Assembly (NCBI GenBank): GCA_937893795.1
Contig: CALCTH010000380.1
Coordinates: forward strand, 1-37,761
Direction: 5' to 3'
Origin: an uncultured Myxococcales bacterium
GTDB lineage: Bacteria > Myxococcota_A > Polyangia > Polyangiales > Houyiibacteriaceae
DNA length: 37,761 bases
Below are positions 8,321 through 16,976 of the stretch, piece after piece. The notes below the pieces were generated by a model. It saw only the letters and a list, made by a program, of their open reading frames with translations, ran no database searches and was not told the origin of the DNA. Each line of letters starts with the position of its first letter. Within the stretch, counting starts at the first letter, position 1. The position numbers were made by a program, and so were the translations under genes.

Positions 8321-11300
8321 TCAGCGCAGCGTGCTGGCGGAGCCGGTATCCCGGCGGGTGACGGCCTCACCGCGCGCCTCGGCGTCGCGGATGGCCCAGG
8401 CCTGGTAGAGCTCATCGCGGGTCTTCAGCCCGAGCCGCGGCAGCCCGTGCGTGAACACGTAGGTCGCGCCGGCGTGGCGGTTCTCCCACATGGCCTGATG
8501 GGCTTCGGCTACGCCGTCCCAGTCGACGGCCGTGGCCTCTACGATGTCGAGGCGCCCCGCGGCGACGCGGGCCTGCACCTCGGCGAACTCGCGCGCCGTG
8601 TTCAGGTGCGTGCCGCGGATCTCGGCCGTGGGCATGAGCACGCGGCGCTGCCGCATCCACACCTGTGGCGCGTAGAAGCTCAGGCGGCGCCCGCCGAGGT
8701 CCTCGGCGTACACGACCACGCCGGTGTTTGGTTTGACGAGTGAGGTCGAGAGCCCGAGGCCGTCGCGGCCCGCGCGCTCGAAGACCACGTCGGGCAGCCC
8801 GCGCTTGTCGAGCGGCGTCCGCAGCAGCGGCGCGATGGCCGAGCCCACGGGCTTGAGGGTGCGGTCGCTGAAGCTCCGAACGGCCTCCTTGAAGGCCGGC
8901 GAGTCCTCGAAGGCGTTCGGCAGCGTCATGAAGGGCCCGGGCGGGTCGAAGTCGTCGCCGAAGCGGCGCCGAAGCTCTTCGACGCTCACCACGCCGCCAA
9001 GCGCGCTCCCGAAGCCGAGCGAGGTCACCAGCTCGCGCTGGGGGATCGTGTCCGTGAGCACGGCGACCTTGGCCCCGAGGCCGCAGCCGATCTCGATGGC
9101 CTCGATGGCCACCGGGTCCACGATGCCGTCCTCCGCGCCGGGCCCGTAGATGACGAGGAAGCTCTTGCCCGCGCTCAGCCGCGCGCGCTGGAGCATGGCC
9201 CGCGGCGTCTCCTTGCCCGCCTTGCCGAGGAAGCTGAAGCGGTAGCCGCTCGACGCGCCGAAGAAGGTGAGCACGCCGCCGGGGCTCAGGAGCTGGAAGC
9301 TGCGGCTGAAGGCACGCTCGCCGGCGTGGCTCACGGCGTAGTCGACGGGGCCGTTCTTGCGTACGTCGGCCACGAAGTCCGCGCCGGCCTGCTCCCAGGC
9401 AGCCCATTCGCTCGCGTCGTCCGGGACCGGCGTGAAGATGGAGGCCCAGCGCGGGTCCTTCCGGTTCACGGGCTGGCCGCCGTAGCTGCGCACGCGCTCC
9501 GCACGCTCCTCCGAGCTGACCATGCCCACCACGTCGAGGCCCGTAGCCCGCGCGCCGCGGAGGCACTCGAGGCCCGTGCCCGTCGACGCGCCCTCCACGA
9601 AGAGGCGCTTGCCCGGCTGGATGTCGAGCGTGGTGAAGAGCGCGCGGTGAATGGTGCCCGCGTTGAGCCCGTAGGAGCCCGCCTCTTCGAGGGTCTGGCT
9701 CGCGAGCTTCTTGTGGAGCTGCGGCCCCTGCACCGTGAGGAACTGAGCGTGGCTCCCGTCGTTCCGCTCGTAGCCCTGAATGCGGAAATCGGCGGCCATG
9801 GGGTCGAGGCCCTGGTCCGGGCTCATCAGCTCGCTCTGGCCCGAGTAGATCGTGACTAGGTCGCCCACGCTGATGCGGCCTTCGCGAACGAGCTCCTCGC
9901 CGAGGCGCACCACGAGCGCGCAGCCGCCGGAGCCCGTGACGTGCACGTCGACGTCGCGCGGGTCGAAGGGCGAGACGGGGATGCCGGTGATGGCCCAGAT
10001 GTCGTTGTAGTTGATCTCGCTCGCCAGCATGAAGACGAGCGCCTCGCTCGGGCCGGGCTCCGGCGTGGGCACCACGACGAGCTTCTCGGCGTCCTTCGGG
10101 TCGCCGTGCGCCGGCGCGGCCGTGGTCGGGTCGCGCGGCACGCCGAGCGCGTACATGTAGGGCGGCACCGGCGTGACCCCGGGGTAGAAGCCGCGCGCGA
10201 GCGGGATCAGGTGGCCCGCCTCCTCGAGCTCCTGGCGCGTGGCCTCGTCCGCGTCCGGCGGGAAGGCGGCTTTGCGAAGCGGGAGCGGCGCGCTCCGCCG
10301 CTCGAGGAAGGCGCGAATGCCGACGGGCCCGGCGTCGGGGTCGACGATGGCGTCGGCGAAGGCTTTGCCCTCGGCCGCGAGGCCCGCGGTCTGGCCTTCG
10401 GCGAGCCCGGTCTCGAGCGCGGTGAAGATGCGCGCAACGGCGCTGCCCCGACCGTTGGCTTCGGCCTGGGCGATGGGCGCAGCGAGCGGCGTCCGGAGAT
10501 CCGGCGCGGCGATGGGTTGCTCGAGCCCCTCGAGGTAAGCGGCGCGCGCTTCCATGGCGGCGACCAGTGGCCCTTCGCCGTCGAGGTAGCTCCGGAGCAC
10601 GGCCACGGCGCGCTCGACGGGCGCTTCGGCGACCTCGTCGATCAGGCCGACCTCGAGGGCTTCGCGCGCCTCGAGGCCGCGGCCGTCGAGGATCATGCGG
10701 GCGGCGCGCACGACGCCGGCGTCACCGTGCTTGGCGTGCAGGCGCCGGGCCAGGCGCTGGGTGCCGCCATAGCCCGGGAGCAGGCGGAGGTTGATCTCCG
10801 GCTGCCCGAAGCGTGCGCCCGGGTCGGCCACGGCGTAGCCGCAGGCGAGCACCAGCTCGTTGCCGCCACCGAGCGCGGGTCCGTTCACCGCCGCGATGAC
10901 GGGCTTCGGCCTTCCGTCGGCGTCGCGGAGCCCCTCGAGCAGACCGAAGGCGGTCTGCGCGGCGTTCGGCAGCGTCTGGGCGCTGTCCCGGTCGCCGGCC
11001 TCGCCGACCTCCATCAGCTCCTTCACGTTGGCGCCGGCCACGAAGGCCTTGCCCGCGCCGGTCACGACGATGCCCACCGTCGAGGCCTCGCGGCCGATCT
11101 GGTGGAGCATGGTGTGCAGCTCGTCGAGCGAGCGCTCGTTGAGCGAGTTCACCGGCGGCGCGTCGATGACGACGAGCGCGAGGTATTTCCCGGTGCCCGA
11201 TCCCGCCGCAGTCTTCAGCTCGTGGCGCTCGACGCGGAGGTAGCGCGTGCGCTGCACGATCTTGCGCGCCTCGGCGAGCTGCCCGAACGCGCGCCAGGCC

Positions 11301-13738
11301 TGCACGGCCTCGCGAATCTCGCCGACGGACTCGGGGTTCCGGAGCGTCGAGGTGTCGCCGAGGGGCAGGTCGAGGAGCAGCGCGCGGAGCGTGCGCCGCA
11401 TGTACTTGCCCGAGCGCGTCTCCGGGAACTGGCTCACGACGAGGAAGTCGCTCGGGACGGCGGTGACGCCCTTCTCCGTGCGGACGAGGCCCTTGAGCCG
11501 CGCCAGATCGTCGTCGCTGATCTTCGCGCCCGGCGCGGGGATGACGAAGGCGATGGGCGTCTCGCCCTGCTGCTCGTCCGGCGCCCCGACGACGACGGCG
11601 TTGCCCACGGGGGAGTCCGGCCGAAGCACCTTGTCCCGGAGAATCGCGCCCTCGATCTCCTCGGTGCCGATGCGGTGGCCGGAGACGTTGATGACGTCGT
11701 CCGAGCGACCGTGGAGCGTGAAGGCGCCGTCCTCGTGCTGCCGCGCGTAGTCGCCCTGCGTGTAGGTGAAGCCGCCGGACCACTTGTCGAAGTAGACCTC
11801 GGTGAAGCGGCCCAAGTCGCCGCGCCAGGCGTCCGTGCCGAGCTTGTCCGCGTCGCCCCAGATGGTCTTCGCGAGGTAGGGGTAGGGCTTCGTGACGACG
11901 AGCTCGCCCTTCTCGCCGGGCTCGGCCTGGCGCCACTCCGTCGCGCGGCCGGCCTCGTCGCGGGCGGTGGCGACGCGCACCTCGGCGTCGATCCACGGGA
12001 GCGGCCAGGTCTTGGCGTCGGCCTGCAGGTCGAAGACGTCGCCCCAGGGGCAGGTGAAGACGACGCCGCCGTGCTCCGTGGCCCAGTAGGAGTTGATGTA
12101 GCGCTGGCAGACCTCGTCCATGGCGAACTGCTGCACGGCGGGGCTGACGGGCTCGGCGCAGAAGGTCGCGACCTTGAGCGACGACATGTCGTAGGCGGAC
12201 ATGTCGGCGGTGGACGCGGGGTCGGTCATGACCGACTTCAGGAAGGTGGAGCCGGCCTTGAAGATGGTCGCGCCGTGCCGCGCGATGATGGAGCTGAAGC
12301 GCCCGGCGTGCGGGAAGAGCGGCGAGCCCTCGGCGACGATGGAGGTGATGCCCATCGCGAGGGGCGCGCCGATGAGATAGCTCTGACCGGTGATCCAGCC
12401 CGGGTCGGCGATGACGTAGAGCCGGTCGCCCTCCTCGGCGCCGAAGACGGTGCGCATGGTGTGCGCGACGCCGCTCAGCCAACCGCCGTGGCCGTGCACG
12501 ACGCCCTTCGGCTTCCCGGTCGAACCCGAGGTGTAGATGATGAAGCAGGGCCAGTCGGAGCCCACGGGCAGCGCCGGGTGCGTGGCCGCGAGCGCGGCGT
12601 AGAGCGCGCGGTCGTCCAGCGCCTCCGTCTCGGGCGTGAGCACGGCCTCGCGGGCGGCCGCCACTAGGTCGTGGGACCACCGGTCGCGGGGCTGCACGAC
12701 GATGTCCTGCCCCGTGTAGCGAATGACGACGACGGTCTCGACGTCGTGCGTGGCCTCGGCGAGCGCGCGGGCGACGGCGGTGCGGACCTCGGCGCTCCGC
12801 TCGGCGGTGATCCCCTCTTCGGCGCGGAGCCCCTTGCCGAGCTCGCGCATCACGTCCGAGCGCTCGACGGTGATCTCGCCCGCGAGCGCGTCGGACACCT
12901 GGGCCGCGAGGCGCGCGGCCGCGTCCCCGAGGCCCTTGCCCTGCAGCACCTGCTCCAGCGCCGCGAGCGCCGTCGGCCGCGGGATGAAGTTGTCGAGGGC
13001 GACGTCGGTGAAGCGCTCCTTGTAGGGAACGACCTCGGCGTTGCGGTATCCGCCGTCGGCGGTGACGACGATCTTGGCGCCGGCGTCGTAGATGCGGTCG
13101 GAGAGCGTCTTGGCGCTGAAGCCGCCGAAGACCGGCGTGTAGATGATGCCGAGGCGCTTGGCCGCCTCCGTGTAGTAGAGCTGCTCGAGGATGTTCGGCA
13201 GGTTGAAGGCGACGCGGTCGCCCTTGCCGAGGCCGAGGCGCGTGAGCACTTCGGCGCGCACGATCGTCTCGACGAAGAGCTTCCGGTAGCTGACCGTCTC
13301 CTCGACGACGGGGCCCCCCTTGCCGCCGTTCTTGGAAGGGTCCCAGCGGTCGCCCTCGAAGAGGAACGCGGCCTTCTCGCCGTGGCCGGCCAGGAGGTGC
13401 CGGTCGACCTCGTTGAAGCAGGCGTTCGTCTGCGCGCCGACGTACCAGCGATAGAAAGGAGCGTCCGCGTCGTCGAAAGCTGTCTCCCAAGGGCGCCAGT
13501 CGCTCGCCGGCGCGTCCGTGGCCGCCTCGCCCGTCGCCGCGTCGAAGCCGCTCCACGCGCCCGTGAGGGGATCCCGCCGCCACCAGGCCTTCCGCGCATC
13601 GTCGTACCAATGGAGCTCGGCGGACGCGATGTCGCCGTGGAACGCCCCGGGATCACTCAGGGCTTGGGAGCGCGCATCGCTCTCGTGCTCGGCGCTCGAA
13701 AGGCGCCCAAAGATCTCCGTGCCCGCTCCGTCGGCCAT
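8321..13738 (-). CDS. pcs: Trifunctional propionyl-CoA synthase
   Basis: Predicted 1,805 residues against about 1,822 for Chloroflexus Pcs. The enzyme converts 3-hydroxypropionate, CoA, ATP and NADPH to propionyl-CoA through 3-hydroxypropionyl-CoA and acrylyl-CoA held inside one protein. Three domains are visible. The first is an acyl-CoA synthetase (about 90-800) with YTSGSTGKPKG at 402-412, YWATEHGG at 551-558 and the adenylation lysine in TRSGKYMRR (Lys778). The second is an enoyl-CoA hydratase (about 850-1120) with AGKAFVAGANVKEL and ALGGGNELV plus GQPEINLRLLPGYGG (Glu961, Glu981). The third is a medium-chain enoyl reductase (about 1215-1800) with HVTGSGG and VEGASTGTGLE, of the crotonyl-CoA carboxylase/reductase type. 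The C-terminus reads LPRLGLKTRDELYQAW. The start is backed by GAGGAG 6 bases before ATG. It is the first gene of the pcs-mcr operon, and no domain is broken. Confidence 0.96.
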   Translation of the reverse strand: MADGAGTEIFGRLSSAEHESDARSQALSDPGAFHGDIASAELHWYDDARKAWWRRDPLTGAWSGFDAATGEAATDAPASDWRPWETAFDDADAPFYRWYVGAQTNACFNEVDRHLLAGHGEKAAFLFEGDRWDPSKNGGKGGPVVEETVSYRKLFVETIVRAEVLTRLGLGKGDRVAFNLPNILEQLYYTEAAKRLGIIYTPVFGGFSAKTLSDRIYDAGAKIVVTADGGYRNAEVVPYKERFTDVALDNFIPRPTALAALEQVLQGKGLGDAAARLAAQVSDALAGEITVERSDVMRELGKGLRAEEGITAERSAEVRTAVARALAEATHDVETVVVIRYTGQDIVVQPRDRWSHDLVAAAREAVLTPETEALDDRALYAALAATHPALPVGSDWPCFIIYTSGSTGKPKGVVHGHGGWLSGVAHTMRTVFGAEEGDRLYVIADPGWITGQSYLIGAPLAMGITSIVAEGSPLFPHAGRFSSIIARHGATIFKAGSTFLKSVMTDPASTADMSAYDMSSLKVATFCAEPVSPAVQQFAMDEVCQRYINSYWATEHGGVVFTCPWGDVFDLQADAKTWPLPWIDAEVRVATARDEAGRATEWRQAEPGEKGELVVTKPYPYLAKTIWGDADKLGTDAWRGDLGRFTEVYFDKWSGGFTYTQGDYARQHEDGAFTLHGRSDDVINVSGHRIGTEEIEGAILRDKVLRPDSPVGNAVVVGAPDEQQGETPIAFVIPAPGAKISDDDLARLKGLVRTEKGVTAVPSDFLVVSQFPETRSGKYMRRTLRALLLDLPLGDTSTLRNPESVGEIREAVQAWRAFGQLAEARKIVQRTRYLRVERHELKTAAGSGTGKYLALVVIDAPPVNSLNERSLDELHTMLHQIGREASTVGIVVTGAGKAFVAGANVKELMEVGEAGDRDSAQTLPNAAQTAFGLLEGLRDADGRPKPVIAAVNGPALGGGNELVLACGYAVADPGARFGQPEINLRLLPGYGGTQRLARRLHAKHGDAGVVRAARMILDGRGLEAREALEVGLIDEVAEAPVERAVAVLRSYLDGEGPLVAAMEARAAYLEGLEQPIAAPDLRTPLAAPIAQAEANGRGSAVARIFTALETGLAEGQTAGLAAEGKAFADAIVDPDAGPVGIRAFLERRSAPLPLRKAAFPPDADEATRQELEEAGHLIPLARGFYPGVTPVPPYMYALGVPRDPTTAAPAHGDPKDAEKLVVVPTPEPGPSEALVFMLASEINYNDIWAITGIPVSPFDPRDVDVHVTGSGGCALVVRLGEELVREGRISVGDLVTIYSGQSELMSPDQGLDPMAADFRIQGYERNDGSHAQFLTVQGPQLHKKLASQTLEEAGSYGLNAGTIHRALFTTLDIQPGKRLFVEGASTGTGLECLRGARATGLDVVGMVSSEERAERVRSYGGQPVNRKDPRWASIFTPVPDDASEWAAWEQAGADFVADVRKNGPVDYAVSHAGERAFSRSFQLLSPGGVLTFFGASSGYRFSFLGKAGKETPRAMLQRARLSAGKSFLVIYGPGAEDGIVDPVAIEAIEIGCGLGAKVAVLTDTIPQRELVTSLGFGSALGGVVSVEELRRRFGDDFDPPGPFMTLPNAFEDSPAFKEAVRSFSDRTLKPVGSAIAPLLRTPLDKRGLPDVVFERAGRDGLGLSTSLVKPNTGVVVYAEDLGGRRLSFYAPQVWMRQRRVLMPTAEIRGTHLNTAREFAEVQARVAAGRLDIVEATAVDWDGVAEAHQAMWENRHAGATYVFTHGLPRLGLKTRDELYQAWAIRDAEARGEAVTRRDTGSASTLR

Positions 13739-13898
13739 GCTCGCTCCTCAGCCCGGCGGGCCGCGCAGGGGGAGCGCGCGGGCTTCGCGGGGCCCCATGG
13801 CAATGCGGGCCAAACGTGAGAGAGCGCAATACCCACGGCTGGGGACGACCGCGTCGCGCCGCCGTGCTGTGTGCAGAGGCGGAGGTGGGAGTGTGGGC

Positions 13899-13918
13899 TG
13901 TCTAGAAGTGTCTAGAGG
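13899..13918. promoter_or_regulatory. Tandem TGTCTAGARG direct repeat upstream of pcs
   Basis: TGTCTAGAAG is followed at once by TGTCTAGAGG, giving two near-identical 10-mers, each with a TCTAGA palindrome, one helical turn apart. The site straddles the stop of the small lipoprotein gene and lies about 160 bases upstream of pcs. CTAG is generally uncommon in high-GC bacterial DNA, so two copies in 20 bases is notable. It may be an operator for the pcs-mcr operon, but no protein can be assigned. The rest of the gap (13739-13898) shows no convincing -35/-10 pair. Confidence 0.3.
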
Positions 13919-14463
13919 CGCCCGGAGAGACGGTGTCGGCCCACCATTCCGGTGCAAGGAGTCGCGTCGGACCCCGTGAGCTCGCCGATTGCCCGTAATG
14001 AGTCGGCGCTTGTTCGGGGGTCTGCGAGCGCAGGCCAATCACATCGCTCATCGCCCAGCTGAGGAGGGAGTCCATCGGGACATGAGATGTCGTTGAAGCT
14101 TGGGTGCGAGAGCAGAGTCAGGATGTGCAGAAGCTTGATCTCGAGCGGAGGGGTTTCGTAGGCGATGGCACAGGCGAACGAAGGGCTACCCTGGTGGTCC
14201 CAAGTAATCTGGATCAGGGAGGCGTCCCCGCCTTCGGCGTCCGTGAAGACGAAGCTCCTGTCCGTGACCTCGCCGGCGGGCGCGATCCCGAACTGCGCCC
14301 GCGCCGCGTTGCACACGCTTTGGTCCACGCAGCCGGGCGTAGTACCGGCCGCACACCCCGTCAGAAGTGCCACTCCAATGATGGACGTTACTCGAACTAT
14401 CGGCGCCACCATGGACACGTGCGTTCCGAGACGACGACCTCGTGCAAACGGACGAGCGCCCAT
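13912..14463 (-). CDS. Small hypothetical lipoprotein
   Basis: Predicted 183 residues. ATG 14463 has AGGAGG 7 bases upstream; a GTG one codon earlier is also possible. A long basic N-terminus leads to a hydrophobic stretch (SIIGVALL) and the lipobox LLTGC. The mature protein has paired cysteines, one pair in CVDQSVC near the start and others in the C-terminal half, with no domain I recognise. It lies upstream of pcs on the same strand, 173 bases away, and 138 bases downstream of the FG-GAP lipoprotein gene. It could be the tail of that transcription unit. Base composition looks somewhat less GC-rich than its neighbours. Confidence 0.6.
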   Translation of the reverse strand: MGARPFARGRRLGTHVSMVAPIVRVTSIIGVALLTGCAAGTTPGCVDQSVCNAARAQFGIAPAGEVTDRSFVFTDAEGGDASLIQITWDHQGSPSFACAIAYETPPLEIKLLHILTLLSHPSFNDISCPDGLPPQLGDERCDWPALADPRTSADSLRAIGELTGSDATPCTGMVGRHRLSGRL

Positions 14464-14601
14464 CACGTTGCCTCCTGCGCTTTCCGGCGGTCTAGGACAA
14501 CCAACCGCCCTTGAACGGTGACACGGCCGCGTAGGCGCGGAAACCGCGAACGGCCGATTTCCTCCCCTCGAATCAATGTGGAGGTCCGGCGTCGCGGAAG
14601 A

Positions 14602-16542
14602 CTACGGCGCGACGCTCACGCCGAAGCTCTGGGCGTCGGGCGCGGTGCGGGGGTTTTGCAAGGTGAGCGTCGGGGGGCTGCTCACGCCTGCCGGCCCGCC
14701 CAGGAGTAGGTAGGCGCGGCCGGCGCGGATGGCCTGGCCGATGAGCAGGTCCGCGAAGCCGTCGCCGTTCGTGTCCGGCGTGCTGACCGCAGCCGGGTAG
14801 GCGCCGGAGCTCTCGCGCGGCAGGCGGAGCTCTTGGGCATCGGCGGCCAGCCCCGTCTCGCTTCCGAGGTAGAGGAAGACCGCCTCATCGCTCCGCACGA
14901 GGCCGAGGCCCACCACCACGTCGAGGAATCCGTCGCCGTTCATATCGGCCGGCTCGGCCAGCGTGCCGCCGAAGAGGTCGATGTCGAAGAAGCGCCGCGC
15001 CTGGCGGGCGCTGGTCGGGGTCGCCGCGGCGCCCTCGGTCCCGCCGGCGTGAAGCAGCAGACGCCCCGGTTGCCGACCAACGCCGTCGCTCCCCGGTGAG
15101 CCCACGAGCACGTCGGAGAGCCCGTCCAGGTCGAGGTCGCCACCCGCCAGCGCGGCGCCGTAGCGGGCGCGGAGCCTGCTCTCCGCGTCGTCGCGCAGCG
15201 TCACCGTGGCCGTGGCCGCCAGGCCCGAAGGGCTGCCGCGAAAGAGCAGCACTTCGCCCTCACCCTCGAAGATCTCGAAGAAGCCCACGGCCACGTCGGG
15301 AAAGCCGTCGCCGTCCACGTCGCCGGGGCCGCCGACCGAGGCGCCGAAGCCGGGGTTCCCTTCGTCTTCGGGGGGCGCACGCAGCGTGACGGCGGGCGTG
15401 CTCGCGATGCCGCTCTCGCCTCCGAGGTAGAAGAAGACCTCGCCTTCGCCGTCGCGCACGACGAGGTCGGCGAAGCCGTCGCCGTTCACGTCGCCGGGCG
15501 CCACCACGCCGCCGAAGGCGCCTGCGAGCAGGGGCCGAGGCGGTTCGAGCGCGACCGGGGTGCCCGTCGGGCCCGGCGGTCCGCCGAGCACCACGTAGGC
15601 CCGCCCGGCCACGAGCCGTCCCGTCAGCTCGCCCTCCGCACCGATGGCGAGGTCGCCATAGCCGTCGCCGTTCACGTCGCCGAGCGCGGCGATCGAGAAC
15701 CCGAAGACGCCGAAGGCGACGGCGTTGGGCGAGGCAAGCTCCACGTCGGGGCGCGTCCCGGGGCCGTCGGGGCCGCCCAGGTAGATGAAGACCGCGCCTC
15801 CCGCGACGTCGCTCGAGGCCGCGGCCTGAAAGGGCGCCCCGATGCTGAGGTCACCGTAGCCGTCACCGTTCAAGTCGTGGCGCGACCGGCCCACCAGCAG
15901 ATAGCGGGCGCCCGAGAACGCGCCGCAGCCATCGGGCCGACAGGCGGCGACGCGCCACACGTAGCGGCGGCCCACGGGCGGCGTTCGGTCGACGGGCAGT
16001 GGACGCGCGGGGCGTGCGCGCAGCACCTCGCCGGCCGACGTGGGCTCGCCGGGCAACTCCTCGTCCACCTCGGGACCCTCGAAGTCGCACGCTCGCCAGG
16101 GGCCGGCCGTGCACGCGGCCATCTGCACGCGGTAGCTGGACGCGCCGGCGACGGGCAGCCAGGTGAGCCAGGGACGAAGCGGCGCCGTGGCCACGCCGTC
16201 TTCCGCGTGCACGCTCCCGGTCAGCGCACCGAGCGCAGGCGCGCGCAGCACCGGCGCCGGCGGCGGGGGCCCGAGGTCCACGGGCACGTCGGGCCCGACG
16301 TCGATGGGGCCTTCGTCGAGGCCGGCGTCCACGAGGCCCACATCGACGGGCCCCGCCTCCACCGTCCCGCCGGCGTCATGCGGAAGATCGGCCGCCCGCG
16401 CGTCCGGTACCCCCGCGTCGTCCGTCCCGTCGGGGCTCGGCCGGCCGTCGACCAGCGAGCGGAAGCAGCCGCTCGCGAGGGCAGCCAGCGCCACCAGAAG
16501 GGCGGCGACGGAGCGTTGGCGCCACGGGCGCGGCGGGGGCAT
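14602..16542 (-). CDS. FG-GAP repeat (integrin-alpha-like) lipoprotein
   Basis: Predicted 646-residue lipoprotein. The signal peptide has a basic head (RPWRQR), a core (SVAALLVALAAL) and the lipobox LASGC (Cys26). An Asp/Pro/Gly-rich linker follows to about residue 95, then a Cys-containing beta domain (about 100-215, possibly fibronectin-like), then seven calcium-loop FG-GAP repeats (about 220-640). Repeat cores include DLNGDGYGDLSIGAP, DVNGDGFADLVVRDG and DTNGDGFADLLIGQA. Such propellers bind calcium and are surface-exposed. The start lies only 10 bases after the stop of the preceding gene on the strand, so it is probably the last member of the caspase-hydrolase cluster. Its C-terminus (TLTLQNPRTAPDAQSFG) matches that of the FG-GAP gene at the left edge. 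No strong ribosome-binding site is seen. Confidence 0.88.
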   Translation of the reverse strand: MPPPRPWRQRSVAALLVALAALASGCFRSLVDGRPSPDGTDDAGVPDARAADLPHDAGGTVEAGPVDVGLVDAGLDEGPIDVGPDVPVDLGPPPPAPVLRAPALGALTGSVHAEDGVATAPLRPWLTWLPVAGASSYRVQMAACTAGPWRACDFEGPEVDEELPGEPTSAGEVLRARPARPLPVDRTPPVGRRYVWRVAACRPDGCGAFSGARYLLVGRSRHDLNGDGYGDLSIGAPFQAAASSDVAGGAVFIYLGGPDGPGTRPDVELASPNAVAFGVFGFSIAALGDVNGDGYGDLAIGAEGELTGRLVAGRAYVVLGGPPGPTGTPVALEPPRPLLAGAFGGVVAPGDVNGDGFADLVVRDGEGEVFFYLGGESGIASTPAVTLRAPPEDEGNPGFGASVGGPGDVDGDGFPDVAVGFFEIFEGEGEVLLFRGSPSGLAATATVTLRDDAESRLRARYGAALAGGDLDLDGLSDVLVGSPGSDGVGRQPGRLLLHAGGTEGAAATPTSARQARRFFDIDLFGGTLAEPADMNGDGFLDVVVGLGLVRSDEAVFLYLGSETGLAADAQELRLPRESSGAYPAAVSTPDTNGDGFADLLIGQAIRAGRAYLLLGGPAGVSSPPTLTLQNPRTAPDAQSFGVSVAP

Positions 16543-16552
16543 CGCGGGGAGT

Positions 16553-16939
16553 CTACCCCCCGTCTTGCCCGCCCTCTTCGAGCTCGCCTTCGATCGCGTC
16601 GTCGGCGTTCTCGAAGATCTCGTCGATCTCGTCGAGCACGTCGTCGTCGAGCTCGTCGTCGGGGATGGCCTCCAGGATGACGTGGAGGGCGCGCTTCAGC
16701 TTCGCCGCGCGATCCTCCGCGGGGTCCTTCTCGAGCACATCGCCGACCGCACCGAGCGCCATGTCGAGGCCCGGTACGGGCACCAGCTCCCCGGCGAGGT
16801 CGAAGATGCGCGCGAAGGCCTTCCGCAGCCGAGCCCTCCGCCGCTTGCGAAACTCGGGATCGCCGCGGCGTTCCTTCCGGCGCTCGCGGCGTTCCTTTCG
16901 CCGCTCCTTCCGTGCCTGTCTCCGTTCCTTGATTCCCAT
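16553..16939 (-). CDS. Small hypothetical protein with basic N-terminus and acidic C-terminus
   Basis: Predicted 128 residues. The first 45 are extremely Arg/Lys-rich (ERRQARKERRKERRERRK and onward), the middle (about 45-90) is mildly hydrophobic and helical (LAGELVPVPGLDMALGAVGD), and the tail is strongly acidic (DDELDDDVLDEIDEI). There is no known domain. GAGGAGGGG just upstream of ATG 16939 supports the start. It lies 37 bases after the membrane coiled-coil gene and 10 before the FG-GAP lipoprotein gene. The charge split suggests binding to nucleic acid, lipid headgroups or a partner, but this is a guess. The extreme composition could also produce false family matches. Confidence 0.7.
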   Translation of the reverse strand: MGIKERRQARKERRKERRERRKERRGDPEFRKRRRARLRKAFARIFDLAGELVPVPGLDMALGAVGDVLEKDPAEDRAAKLKRALHVILEAIPDDELDDDVLDEIDEIFENADDAIEGELEEGGQDGG

Positions 16940-16976
16940 TTTCCCCTCCTCGGTGATCTCCGGGTGGCGCAGGCCC

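Noticed and set aside
10722-13610. 962-residue minus-strand frame inside pcs (other phase), and the 908-residue plus-strand frame at 9941-12667
   Set aside because: Arg/Pro/Gly-rich nonsense with no motifs, while the pcs frame has full-length family similarity and all catalytic motifs.
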